Counted from the stretch's first letter, positions 1 through 12,464 are shown. The stretch: DNA of 64,000 nt from Cyprinus carpio (GCF_018340385.1 NC_056580.1:31446544-31510543), one strand, 5' to 3'. Made by a program: numbers and translations. The notes: a model not told the origin generated them from the letters alone.

Positions 1-2307
1 GTTTTAGAGAGCTGAGTCAGAAAAACCCCCCGGGAGAAAAAAACGGCTGTTGAGCAGAAGAACAGAGGTGTGTATTACTCAAACACTCATACTCTACAGT
101 ACACACGATTTATTATATCTTTTTTATTGTAGAGGCATTTCATGAATAAAAGGCAAAGCATTGTACGTACACACCACATTCAGAAATTAACTTTTCCATT
201 ATTATGGGGCTATATTTGCCCCTGTGAATCGTTGTCTTTATGAGGACATTCGTTTTTTTAGCCATCTAAACAATATACTGTCATGTCCATGTCAATCCTT
301 CCTTTTCAATCAGCTCATGAATGATCTATTCTCCGTCTGTATAATAGTGTTGAGTCTGTTAGTACCTATAAAAATTTCAACAGTTTCTCGTTTTTGTATG
401 TATTAAACTGGTATTAAGTAGATTTTTCACATTTTTGAGTACAATTGGAACGTGTTGCTTAAATGTGTAAAAGTCCTGTTTGTTGGGTTGTCATAGGGTT
501 GGTCGACAGATTCTACGAGGTGGTCGATGATCCAAATGGCACTTGCTAGGTGGTTATTAACGGTATTCTGGGTAAGTTTTGTGTGGAAGAAGATTTATGA
601 CGCACTTTGTGAAAGCACGCCCTGCACGTAGGCCGTGTGCCGGATCGTGTGCCACTCAAGTCATGGCTCGGCTGATCCCTTCTAGAGCTCACTTTTCCCT
701 TAAAGATATCCTAAAGTTCTTGGGGCCTCTAAGTAACCACCCACCAGACTCATAGCATCTTGGGTTGTTGAGTTTGTATAGGCAAATACCACTCAAAAAA
801 ATGTCATTAAACAAATGAACCTTCAATGCATCATTTTAAAGCCATGATTGTACAGCAGTTCAATGCACACATTGCAATTAACATTATCTGCAAAGCCCAT
901 GTTCCAAGCTCCAGTTGTTACGTCCGTAACCACGTTCAAACATACTGCCAACGTTGATAGCGACCAGGTCATAAATCGAGCAGAAAATGAGGCAAGGGCT
1001 ACATTCACCTTACCGACAATAACATGAGCACATCTTGGATTCTGTGTTCCAGAAGCATCTACATGACAGAGACAACGTCTAAATGCACCGGGTGCATTAG
1101 AACGCCCTACCAAGTCATCATCCTATGTGAATGTGGTGGTTAAGTGCATAAACCAGATATGTCAGGGCCGCCCTGCTGGCACGGGCCAGCACCTTATTCG
1201 AAAAATACTGGCGGGCCACGACGTGATGGCGGGTGTGTGCATTTATTCTACTACATAACAACGGTTGGGAGCCATCATTCATCGTTATACTACGGATTAC
1301 CGCACCTCAAGAACATCGAATCAGATGTTTAGTTAAAGGGCTCCGTCCTTTTTTTGTACTTCAACGCTATTGTGAGTAGGAATTATTTCTTCCGGAATCT
1401 TCATCCAACGCTCTTTTGCTGGTTCCCAACGGCCATTTTCCCGTGGTACTGGAGGCTGAGCCAGTGATAGCCTCTAATGCAGTTATTCCTGCCAGTTATT
1501 AGACGATACGACTGAAGATTAGTGAAGGAGAGAGGAAAGGAGCCGAGACAAGCAAGAGAAGAAAAAATTCGATCAAGCGAGAGAGGACACCACGTCTCTG
1601 TAGTAGCGGTGAACTTGTCGGGGCAGGGATGTCCGAAAGACGATGAGTTGTCACCAATCTAGCATCTCTAAACAGCGCTTGTGGTTACCTCGCTAGGTGA
1701 GAAATCCGTCATGTGTATGTTCCTATCGTGGAAAATCGTCTGTAATGTTGTTGTTGTGGGTAGTCCTTTCCGGTGAATTGCTTATATTAAAGTTGTCCTA
1801 TCCGATCGTGATGTGAACTGGTAAATGCGGTCAAGATAGTTGCTCTGCCACTACCGTTACGCGGCGCGTTTCCCGAACCTCATGTGCACACCTCAGAATG
1901 GTCCTCAGGCACTCAGAGTCAAGCATTCACTGGCCTCTGTAGTATACGCCTCAGTCCATTTTAGCTGGTAACTGTTTAAATTCGCCACAACATTCTCGAG
2001 GGCACGGCCATTGCTTGGAATACGCTTGATCATCGTTTCGCTCATCATTTTCAAACTATCTTTGCGCTTAAAAGTGATATGTGCAGTACAGATGGCCTCG
2101 AGTTACTCTACTCTATTGTATCTCTCTTCTTGTGTGCCAATAATAAGTATGAATCACACCACACCAACTTCAACATCAATTAAATATTTCCCTCACTGAC
2201 AAGAGTTTGAAAAAACTCACCTCGCCTTTCTTTAGTCCGTAAGATCCTAAATACCGCTGGATATGACCAAGGTCCCTGACTGCTGCATTTTTGTGTCTTT
2301 AATGCAG
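1..2307 (+). other. dach1 upstream intron sequence with a GC-richer unclassified block
   Basis: No dach1 exon was recognised before 2308, so this is presumably intron. About 480-2200 differs from its surroundings: it is richer in CG dinucleotides, poor in homopolymers, and holds a GGCCGCCCTGCTGGCACGGG-type stretch near 1167. A 96-codon open frame lies on - at 823-1113 (it contains ASGTQNPRCAHV); I do not recognise it and would not call it a gene. The block could be a decayed DNA transposon. Confidence 0.3.
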
Positions 2308-3844
2308 CGATCATTCAGAAGCGATTGAAGAGGAGAAGACAAGCAAAGAGGAAATTGCAGGAGGCGCTGGAGTATGAGTCAAAACGGCGAGAGCAGGCGG
2401 AGCAATCCCTGAAACAGACCATCACCCCACAGAAAGTCTCAGATCACTCAATGGTACAACACCTTACCAGAACACTGACATACTTAAATTTATTAACTCT
2501 TTCCCCACCATTGACGAGTTATCTCGTCATTTAGAAGACAATGCTTCCCCGCCAAAGATGTGTTTTTACAGCTTTTCGTGTTTTCACTGTTATACACTCT
2601 GAGGTGCTATTACACATCTTCACAACAACTACAAAACCTCCCAAACAAAAAACACACGCGAACAGGATGGAAAAACTAGCGATCTCTTATGTAAACAGAT
2701 GCATATGATAATGCAATCATCAGCAACAGACAGCATATAAATGAAAACTGCATAATGTTATTTTTTACATAATGCTGAAATATATTAGAGATGTTGCCCT
2801 GCAACTGAATTAAATTGAAGTACTATAATCACTAAAAACTAAGAAAAAATAAATCTCAATAGAAATAAAAATAACAAAATAAAGTTAAACTGAGCTTAGC
2901 AAGATCCATAATATCAGCTAACATGTGGAGAAATGCTCTGTTCACTTTTCGTAACACCGTTCATCCACTGGTTGAAGTTTCTCCATGACCCGAGTGATCC
3001 GAGCACATCCACCCTCCGCCCATCATGAAAGATGAGGCTAGAAAAACTTTCCTAATTAAGCACAGATGTCATGGATGTTTAATCGTCATTATCTTTTCAT
3101 TTTGCCAGACTCGTTGACCCAGGAGATAGAGACTGACCGCAGCAGTGGCAGAACAGATGCTGAGAGGACAATACAAGGTACATGTTTTTTGAGGAGACTA
3201 TAAATCTCAGCTTAGCTCCAGTATATGAGCCTCGCTTTAACTCAGCCTGCTGTTCATGCATGCAGCCTGCCATCTGGGCTACAGATCCTACAGTTCAAGA
3301 GGAAGGTCAAGATCAGTGGGATCTGTCAGGAGAAAAATTTCTAGACAGGGAAAATCACACAAATGTGCATTATGACAATGGCACGGTCTGTTGAGTTGGA
3401 GAGTTGACTCCTTGTGAGTGTGTGAGGGAATTTGATAGGATATTAAACGAGGAACAAGGAGAAGATTAAACATTAAACAAGTCCACAGAGACAATTAAAA
3501 TTACTTTTGATTTGTAGTTTTTACCAGCAGGGGTAGGTAATAATTTGTTCACCCTCATGTCATTCCAACCTATTGACTTAATTTCTTCTGCAGAACACAA
3601 AAAACAGATATTTTGCATATATTGTTTTTTTGTTGTTGTTGTTGTTGTTGTTGTTTTTTTTTTGGAACCCCACTTAACTTTGACTGTATGGACAAAAACA
3701 GTGGAAATATTCTTCTTTTATATGATGCTTTATAAACAAAGTTCAGGAGGATAACATTAAGATATTTAACCGAATTAACACGAGAGGAGCACTTTCAGTA
3801 ATCAACTCAATTAACAAGATAAGAGGTACATACTGCTGTGTGTG

Positions 3845-3924
<80 letters not shown>

Positions 3925-5229
3925 GTGTGTGTGTGTGTGTGTGTGTATGCACACAGAGCAGACTTACCTCTGTTCCTTGACAGTTTTCCTGCATTCCTTC
4001 ACCACCCCATCTCCCTCACTTCTAAACTATTCCTATCCCAACCTCGGATAGGGGGAGTACTCTGGGTTTGGGCCAAATTCTGAGATCAGAGCCCTCCCCT
4101 CGGACAGCACTAAATATGCATAACCTTTACTCCATTTATTGTATGTAAGTGTGAACTTTCGAAGTATATATTTTGTATATGTACCATGGTAAATGGTGTT
4201 CAGCTCAATAGGTGAAGTATGAAGATAAGATTCTTTGGATATAAGACAGAGAATCATTTTAAAGATAAAATCCCCTTGACAGTAAGACCCTGCCTATGTT
4301 GTGTACCGCAGAGACCAATGCAATTTAATGAGCATAATAAGAAGTTTCATTATCTGAAGATGACCCACAGTGGAGTTACCTCACAAGAGCACAACACACC
4401 CACACAAATAAATACACATGAACTTTATGGGTGTATGGGTATTTATGGACCTGGTTTAGTCTGGTATTGTTTCACAGAAAACCACTTGCCCATTTGCAAA
4501 TATTTCAGTCACACTCTTTTAACTACACCTTTAAAACTACAAGTGTTAAGTCGCTCGCCGCTCTGATGTCTATTTTAATTGTACCCCAGCAGCACATGTG
4601 ATACAGAAAACGGCGTCTTGAGTGGTCTCAATTTCCCTTTGAAAATAGCGTGTGGAAATTGCTATGGAATGTGGTAAATGGTATTTTAATACCCAATCGC
4701 AAGTAAAAGCCCCGTAACCCAGTTTGATTAGCCTAGTTAATTTTCTGTGTGTGTGTGAAGGAAGTTTTTAGTAAAAATAAATGGAGATCCAGTACAAGGA
4801 GTGCAAGGTTTTACCCAAATAAATCAAATGACATTGACTTGATGAGCAGAGAAAATAATTTTTTCAGAGCATATATGTCATTAGCATTATGATGGTTCTT
4901 ATGTCTAAAGATGAATAATTTTCCAGTGTTAATTGCTAGATTCAGAAAGTTAGCATAACAATAGAGAGAAGATTGTTCATTACTCAAATTGCTTTTGTCA
5001 ATACTTTTTTGAGCAGATATAGTAGAATATGAGGCATTGAGGTAATTTAAACTGTAAAAAAGTATGTTTTCACTGACAAACTGTAGTTATTGCTCAGAAA
5101 CATGCAATCCTTTCATAGGTTTTTCAGTCAGTGCCCTTGAAGAATTGACTTAAAAAAAAGGAAAAGAAAACTGGCCACAGGAATGTGTGTGTGTAAAAAA
5201 CAGCTTGTGCGTCTTTAAGTTTTAACAAC

Positions 5230-5284
<55 letters not shown>

Positions 5285-7436
5285 CATGTCATGGTTGTTG
5301 TGGCCTACAACCAGTGTGGCATAATTACTCTCAAATGGCATAAACATAAAAAAGATGCTGATAAATTACACTTGCGTGTGAGGGAAAAATTCTATTCCAA
5401 TCCGTATACAGAAAAAACAAAAAAACAAAGAGACGTGCTATAATTTCAGCACTTGGCTGTTGGGGGAAAAAAATAATGAGAGCATAATTTCAGAGAACTA
5501 ATTATTTCTATTTGTCTTTTGTCACACTCTGTAATTCTGCTATATTAACACAGTCTGTGTTTATTAATTGCTTTTCCAGTGTTTTGAATTCATTCCAAGA
5601 ATAAGCTTGACTGTTTTTCCTGGCTCCGTGCTTCTGGGAGCACATCTCACCACTAATTCCTTGCGATACCGAATATATCATATCTCCCCGGTATCTCTTC
5701 CCGATGCTCAGTGCTCGCCTCTCGATGTTTTCTGTAAGTTTACACGACCCTGTGAGGGGAGATAAAGTTCTTTGTTGCAAGATTAAACATCAAAACAGTT
5801 AAAGTGAAATTAAAATTAAATGAATGAATGTCACTGAAGCAAAAAAGGCAGTAATTAATGGTTCCCTTAATTGTCTTCATAAAATATTTGCATGGGCATA
5901 ATTTGCATAATTTACATGTATTAATTAATCTTTAAAAGGACTTTTATGCTGAGAGAAGCCAAAAATTCCTTTGTTTTATTTAGCATCTAATGAAATATTG
6001 ATCCTCTTTAATGAACTTTTCATCTTGATTTGAATATAAAAATGCCAAAGTTTTTAACATATTTTAATGAGGGGGGTCTTTCATAAAACAACATGGCAGT
6101 CATTCGATTTTTCCCACTCAAGAAACATTCCTGGCACTGTTTGCAAAAGCTAGTTTAGCTTCACTCCATTTGACTCAGAATTAATATGCTAATTTGTACA
6201 TTTAAGATTAACTCTCTGCTAGTTTTTGTTATCGTTGTTCTCAGGTTGTTTAACTGTATATTTAACTGTTGTATTTTAATAGTTTAATTGTATATTTTCT
6301 ACATTGTTTAGTATAAGAAATCTAGAGTTTGATTTTGATTTGCTTAATTGTTGTTTGATATCAAAATACTGCATCAACCATACTAAACATCTCCAGCACT
6401 AAAACTAGGCTGCATTCTGACAAAATTAAGGCACACAATATCACATGCATTTATCCTGATCTGAATAAATTTGTACATACCATTTATATAATGGGGTTGA
6501 TGCTCTGGATTAATTTTTTACATGCCCTGTGAACCTAGAGCCATATCTTTGGTCATATTTCATATATTTCTTTTTAAAATAAGAGGCCAGTGAGTGACAA
6601 ATAACATTAGAGAAAACAAGAAGGCGTATTGCAGCTCTACAGTATGCACATGCCGCAATTAATCAATGTCCATTAGATTACTAGTTTCATATGAATCAAT
6701 ATGTATATATTTCAGAATGAAATAAAATCGCAATGCACATATTTAGCAATGTATAACTAACAGTAGAAGAAAAAAGACTATTTACTCAAAATCAATGGAT
6801 CACACAATCAAAATGATTTCATATCTGTGGTATCGCTCAGCAATAAAAAGAAAGTCAGACTCGAGATATAAATCTTGTTTAATGCAGTGATGCAGCATTC
6901 CCGGACACAAAGGAAATGTTTTGGTACTCATCAGAATTACATTTATTTAGTTGCCCTGCCACAGAGAGGAAACACTGCTTAAATGCAGTGATGCAGCATT
7001 CCCGGACACAAAGGAAATGTTTTGGTAATAAACGTTCAAACAAGCTTCTGAGCCATGCCTAACAGATGCTTTTACCAGAAGAAGCAAAGAGAGCTGCCGC
7101 TCATTCAAGCATGCACTTGCCAACGAAGGTTCTCTCTGGAAATGGACAAAGCTCATTAGATCGCACATGTTGGAGAAGGCATTGCAAAGTAATGTCTGCT
7201 TTTTTGCACTTAATGCAAAAAGTGTCATTTGTGATGTGCTTCGCATCATGAGTGCAATGTTATGTTCTTAAAATGTGACACATTGATCCAGGGTTTATGC
7301 ATTTGCATTGCGTCACTGTTACTTATCCTTACTTTATTGCTCCATTCTGTTCAGTATACTTATTATTTTTCTCTCCCTTTTTGTTTTATCATTAGCAGAT
7401 GGAAGACTTTTTCTGAAAACCACAGTGATGTACTAA
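2308..7436 (+). CDS. dach1: Dachshund transcription cofactor, last three coding exons (dach1-like)
   Basis: DACH1 is a nuclear Ski/Sno/Dac-family cofactor of the Six/Eya network. Three exons are visible, each following an AG acceptor. Exon A (2308-2453) encodes the end of the C-terminal coiled coil, rich in Lys, Arg and Glu (KLQEALEYESKRREQAEQSL), as I recall for DACH proteins. Exon B (3109-3177) encodes DSLTQEIETDRSSGRTDAER and ends at a GT donor in phase 1. Exon C (7399-7436) encodes DGRLFLKTTVMY and a TAA stop, the family's usual C-terminus. Exon B to C phase is exact. Exon A is 146 nt where the phases need 147, and reads in another frame (SLRSLN) before its donor, so one base is missing, either as an assembly error or a real lesion. 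The Ski/Dac box and earlier exons lie upstream of the window. The dach1 versus other dach paralogue call is from memory of the C-terminus. Confidence 0.88.
2454..3108 (+). other. dach1 intron between exons A and B
   Basis: 655-bp intron with a GTACAA donor and a TTTGCCAG acceptor. AT-rich in the middle; no other feature seen. Confidence 0.75.
3536..3735. mobile_element. Fish MITE fragment (TTCACCCTCATGTCATTCCA family)
   Basis: Starts with TTCACCCTCATGTCATTCCA and continues with a CTTCTGCAGAACACAAAA-type segment and a later TGTATGGACAAAAACAGTGG-like segment. This order is typical of a very common short non-autonomous element in fish genomes. The far terminal repeat is missing. Related termini occur at 52961-53303. 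Confidence 0.5.
3835..3957. repeat. Composite CA/TA/TG microsatellite forming a long inverted repeat
   Basis: (CA)n runs into (TA)n and then (TG)n. The outer flanks are also complementary: CTGTGTGTGCATACAC on the left and GTGTGTATGCACACAG on the right. The whole stretch can therefore fold as one hairpin or cruciform. Confidence 0.9.
5231..5282. repeat. (TG)n microsatellite
   Basis: Uninterrupted TG dinucleotide run of about 26 units in the last dach1 intron. Confidence 0.97.
6881..7027. repeat. Two identical 46-bp direct repeats
   Basis: The same 46 bases, starting AATGCAGTGATGCAGCATTC and ending ATGTTTTGGTA, occur at 6881-6926 and 6982-7027, 101 bp apart. They are about 370 bp upstream of the final dach1 exon. 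Perfect identity points to a recent duplication or an assembly duplication. Confidence 0.92.
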
Positions 7437-9830
7437 CATCATGGCGTTGAAGACTGGCGGCGTGTATCTTATGAAGATTCTCCAGAGGCCCTTTGCTGGC
7501 TAATTAAGTTACAGAAGCAGGTCAATCGCTCATAGAGGTGCATCAAGGGTTTATGCTTGGACCGATGTGGAAGATGGATTGTGTCCGAATGTAGTATTAG
7601 GACTCTTTTTTCTCACTGATATAAATGTTATGTTATGCCAGATGTGGAATTGGATATGATAAGCTGGCGAAGGCGACAATTTGAGCACAGTAAAATGTTA
7701 CCGTTCAGTGCACCTGGTGATATATTTACAACAAATTCACAGCACTGAAGATTTTTTTATACTGTATTTAAACCAGCGAGAAAGCTTCGGAAATTAAATC
7801 TGATTCAGAGGTTTTGTTTTGTATTAAAAAAGAAAAAAATAAAAACATAAATCCTTAATGTCATTACTATTTGCCAAGATGTTAAAGATACAAACTTGGA
7901 GAAGAACCTATGAAAATGTGAATTTGAATATATGTTGATCAACCAGAAAAGACTAATCTTTGCTTTTACTGTTTTCTAAACTAGAAGAAAAAAAAACAAT
8001 CAAGTTTCATTTCTATCATTATTGTATATACAAGAACAGAAGATAGGTTAACTCACTCACTTTGGTATTTGTATATAATGTAAAAGTTGGTATTGTGTAT
8101 GCAGTAGATCTATTTTTCAATCCGCTGCCACTATGGTGAGGAAGCATGCAGGCATGTAAATGTGTTGTCCTGAATTCCTTTCAATCCGCTGCCACTATGG
8201 TGAGGAAGCATGCAGGCATGTAAATGTGTTGTCCTGAATTCATGTTATTCATAAATACTTAACTGTGCTGAACAAATGTACTTAGGGTTTATTCACTCAC
8301 ACCCAGTAAAAGTTGATGAACAATATTATCTTTTTAACAGCTATATTTTCAATTTGCAGTGACATGAATCTAATTCTTGTTTTGGATTGAATCTCAAATT
8401 TATGGAAAAGTTGTACAGATCACCAAATGTTACTGACCACCATTACACTCAATTCGGTGTATTAATTTCAGTGATAGGCCCTTTTAAAATAATAAGTATT
8501 TAATGTATCATATTATAATTATTTATTTTTTCTGTTAAATACATGCAACAGGTTCCCATTGGAAAGTTGCAGACAAAATACTGTTAGACCATTTTTTAAT
8601 CTGAGATAAAAAGGGAATATAACTTGAAAAGAATTCTTCATTATTTCCCCATGTGGTTGATATTTGATAAAAAAAAATATATAAAAAAAAAACTGCATAT
8701 TGAATTTATCTTTTTTTTTGGTTTTTAATTTTTCATCAAATTGCAGAATTGTAATAATAAAAAATAAAAATAAAGTATGGATTTTTTTAATGGATTGTAG
8801 GCAACAAATTGTCTATTTCTTCTTTTTCTTTTGATTATTAAAAAATTAAATAAATACAAATTAAGAAGATTCTTCAGTTATTTGACAGAACTTTTAATAA
8901 TTGCCAGCAAAGATTGCAAGCATCTTCTCCAGTCCTTCACATACATAACATTTTTTTTTCTTTATAAAAACAAAAATCAAGTAATCATGGCAATACCATC
9001 TGTCACATTTAAATAAAGAGTGAAACAATTCAGCCGGATGAAATAAATTACACTGTGCTAATTAATGGTAATACTGAATATATTAAATAATAGATTACAG
9101 GCTTTTATTGTACCAAGTAGATGATGATGATGGTGATGAGGCACTTATTGGATAATCAAGAAAAATATATGTGTTGAAAGGATCCGTTTATTAGATGGAC
9201 GTATCTAATGTTATGGGGCAGCTATTTATACTATAATCATAGACATTATTTTGTCACACATTTGTCCTCAGTCTGTAACAATTCAAATGTTTATTGTGTT
9301 AAACTACATGTTAAAGTATCTTTTACCTCATCAACGAGGACATGCTTTTAAGTTTCTTTTTATGTGATGTAAACACTGTAGCAAGATTTATGGACATATT
9401 GTTCCTTATTTCTTTCTATGGCAGTAAAGGAAACGTCTAAATATTGAAAGAATGTCTTGTTTTAAAGTGCTTTTCCCTCTTTCTGATCCTGTCTCCTGTA
9501 CTGACACAGTATGTAAGAGAGCGTGTGTGTGCGTGTATGTGAGTGTGTTTATTCACACATGCACAGAAGTGTATCTGTGTGGAGTGGCACGGGTCTGTTT
9601 TTTTCTATTCTGTGGTGTCATATATGGTAATAAAATTTTGTGATTCACAGATTATTAGACTAAGCTCTTTTGCGAATGAATCACTGTCATTATAAACAAC
9701 TTGAGAGAGTTCATGGGTGTTGACTCTATCATCACATGTCAGTGTTTAATGCAGCTGAACTCTTGAATCTATGTAATTTTACCATGGTTCATCCCAAAAC
9801 GAATCTAGCGAGTGTATCATAATAAAGAGA
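7437..9830 (+). other. Probable dach1 3' UTR and candidate polyadenylation signals
   Basis: AT-rich sequence directly after the dach1 stop codon, with no coding potential. AATAAA hexamers lie at 8756-8761, 9629-9634 and 9821-9826, any of which could end the transcript; the true 3' end cannot be set from sequence alone. The stretch holds a 63-bp tandem duplication (8115-8241), poly-T and poly-A runs near 8.7 kb, and a short GT-rich tract near 9.53 kb. Confidence 0.45.
8115..8241. repeat. 63-bp tandem duplication in the dach1 3' UTR region
   Basis: TTTCAATCCGCTGCCACTAT through GTCCTGAATTC occurs at 8115-8177 and again at 8179-8241 with no visible difference. This makes it a recent tandem duplication or an assembly artefact. 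Confidence 0.93.
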
Positions 9831-10824
9831 CTGCAAATTTTCAGCCGCAAAACAAACGTCACGTATGATATTACATAAGCGGCGTGCTTATATTTTAATC
9901 TGAAGGGCAATCAAAATTGTTCATGGTTGAGTTGTAAAACATGTGTTACTGAACAATGACAATATCTAGCAGAATAAAACCACTCATGCTTAGTACCGTG
10001 AGCACACGGCTCTACACAACACATGACTGAGAAATAATGTTTCATTCATTCCAGATGAATGAGCACAATATTCCAAGGATAAGCCACATATTCAAAATGC
10101 GTTTGAAGAAAGAAGGAAACAAGAAGAAACTTCTCTTCATTTAATTTAATTACTTATTGATAATATGTTAGGATTGAGCCAACCAAATCAGGGTCATTCC
10201 TGTTATGCAGTTAATTTTCATGCTTCCATCATGTATAATACTGGATAAATAAAATCACAGTTCATACATGGGTATTACTTTTATGTATTTATGTATGAAT
10301 TTATTTATTTATTTTGAATGAAAGCTCCTGACTGCTTTAGATAAAATCCTCTTAATTAAAAAAATAAAAAGGGTTTATTAATTTCTACTTTATCTAATGA
10401 AAAATATGTTCTTGGTAATACTGTTTTAATTGGTAATTATTGTATAAATGGTTTGCCCTCTTTCTGGTTAAAAAAAAAAGAAAGAAAGAAAGAAAAAAGC
10501 GTTCCTTAAGGACATCATCCTTTAGGTAGAATTGATGGATTTGATAAATCCTGTCCTAATTTTATGTTTGTCTCACTTTAAAACATTCGATTATGACCAG
10601 AATGTCAATATATTATCAATATATAAGTAAAAAAAACAAAAAAATCAAGATTGCCTTCTGTAGAACAGCTTATTGCTTGTTTTAAAATTGATGCACTTTA
10701 CACTGTTTTTGAGTTAAAGTGAACTAAAATTGAACTGACTTGAGCTAAATAATGAAAACTATTGTTTTTCTAGAGCTGCTTTAGAACAAAAATCTAAATT
10801 GTCTCCATAATTGAGTTTTTTGCA
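9831..10824. other. Intergenic sequence, nothing recognised
   Basis: AT-rich DNA between the likely dach1 3' end and the LINE. A short GAAA-type run is present near 10.48 kb. No gene or known repeat was recognised. Confidence 0.5.
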
Positions 10825-12275
10825 TTTTTTTTTTTTTTTTTATTCATTTATTCCAGGCAATGGCACAAAAAGTACAAGGCAGACAAATATAGTTAAAGAA
10901 AAAGGGAAAAAAAAGAAAAAAACAGAATAGAATACAGTATACAGTATTCAATATGACGATCGAATTCTGCCTGAAAGGGATGGGAAGAAGACAACTTATT
11001 TAATCCCACCCCATTTAGTAATTAATAACTAAGCTTCATCGTTATTTTGCTCACGGATTATTTACAAATGTTATATCATGGTGGCGTTACCACAAGTAAC
11101 AAATAATATTTTATAACAACAGTTATACCAACAGTGTAATGGAATAAACAATGCCAAACAATGGTAATGGACAATATACCAACGATAGTAATGGACAATA
11201 TACCAACGATGGTAATGGACAATATACCAACGATGGTAAGAAAACACTGAGCACATATTAACACTATGAGCCAGAGTACAACATCAATTTAACTACAATG
11301 TAACAGAAATAAACAATGCCAACAATTGTAATGGACAATATACCAACGATGGTAAGGAAACACTGAGCACATGTTCACACTATGAGACAGAATACAACAG
11401 CAATTTAAATTAATACCCTCATCTCTGTATTTAACCAGACCCAATGTTTATATAACAATTTAAATTGATGAATAGTTTGGCATTGCTTTTGTTGCAAGTC
11501 CAGTTTGTTCCAGAGTTTCACTCCACATACAGACACCCAATAATATTTACGAGTGGTTTTGGGCCCTCGGTAATGAAAAATGTCCAAAGCCTCTCAAGTT
11601 ATGAGCTCGCACTGGAGTTTTAAAAAAACGCTGTAAATTAGGCGGTAATAATTTGTTAAATGCTTTATATAAGACTATTGATGTATTATATTTTACAAGA
11701 TCATCAAATTTTAGCAACTTTGACTGCGTAAACAGATTATGAGTATGTTCTAGAAAACCAACCTTATGAATGATCCTCAGAGCTCTTTTCTGCAATATAA
11801 TCAAAGGATTTATTGTGTTCTGGTAAGTATTTCCCCACACTTCAACACAAAAAGTAAGGTATGGTAGTACCAGGGTACAGTATAAAGTATGGAGTGCATT
11901 TTCATCAAGGTATAGTTTTGCTTTATTTATAATTGAGAGGCTTTTTGAGATTTTTGTTTTTATGTATTTGACATGGGGTTTCCATGACAATTTACTGTCA
12001 ATTATTACTCCCAAAAATTTAATCTCACTCACAATTTCAATTTGGATACCATCAATACTTATTTTCTGTTCAGACCATTTTGTTGCAATTACCGAACATC
12101 ATTACCTTAGTTTTATTTATATTCAAGGATAATTTATTTGTGTCCATCCACTTTTTTATTATCTTTAGTTCCCTGTTTACTGTATTTACGAGCTCATTAT
12201 AATCATCACTACTGTAAAATATATTTGTGTCGTCTGCAAATAGTATGAATTTCAGTACTTTGGATGATTGGTTCT
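10825..12275 (-). mobile_element. 5'-truncated non-LTR retrotransposon (LINE), jockey/I-like group
   Basis: On the - strand the 3' half of a reverse transcriptase is readable. The FADD catalytic motif is at 12229-12240 (LFADDTNIF), followed by KKWMDTNKLSLNINKTK, then after a frame break FLGVIIDSKLSWKPHVKYIK and the thumb-like segment ALHTLYCTLVLPYLTFCVEV. The frame ends near 11405-11547. The left edge is a T run at 10825-10841, which is the poly(A) tail of a - strand insertion. The sequence right of 12275 is unrelated, so the 5' end was lost, as is usual for LINEs. The exact clade cannot be set by eye. Confidence 0.85.
11136..11410. repeat. 24-bp minisatellite inside a 163-bp duplication in the LINE 3' region
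   Basis: TAATGGACAATATACCAACG-containing units of 24 bp occur at 11165-11188, 11189-11212 and 11213-11236, with a further unit near 11329. The stretch around them (AATAAACAATGCCAA to AAACACTGAGCACAT) recurs from about 11299, giving a higher-order period near 163 bp. Confidence 0.85.
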
Positions 12276-12429
12276 GCTAGTTTCCTGTTTATTACTGTGA
12301 AGCTGCTTTGAAACCATAAAGGTGATTTGATTTGACCTTCAAGCTGACAACCTTACATAAACTCGCTCTCAATCCCCTAAAAAGCAATAGCTCCTTATTT
12401 CCATTGTTAATTATCCTGTTAAATATATC

Positions 12430-12430
<1 letters not shown>

Positions 12431-12461
<31 letters not shown>
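12431..12461. repeat. Poly-T run
   Basis: 31 consecutive T residues downstream of the LINE insertion; possibly the tail of another - strand retroelement. Confidence 0.9.

Positions 12462-12464
<3 letters not shown>

Larger units (their letters stand above)
3178..7398 (+). other. Last dach1 intron
   Basis: 4.2-kb intron with GTACATG donor and CATTAGCAG acceptor. It contains a MITE fragment (3536-3735), a GTT run (3631-3653), a self-complementary microsatellite (3835-3957), a long TG microsatellite (5231-5282), a complex non-repetitive block with paired octamers (5865-6200), and two identical 46-bp copies (6881-6926 and 6979-7027 region). Short ORFs here show no family resemblance. Confidence 0.7.

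Noticed and set aside
3743..4083. Overlapping ORFs on both strands rich in His-Thr or Cys-Val
   Set aside because: They are translations of the CA/TG microsatellite.
11165..11236. Regular 24-bp repeats, CRISPR-like at first glance
   Set aside because: The units are contiguous with no unique spacers and lie in a vertebrate LINE; this is a minisatellite.
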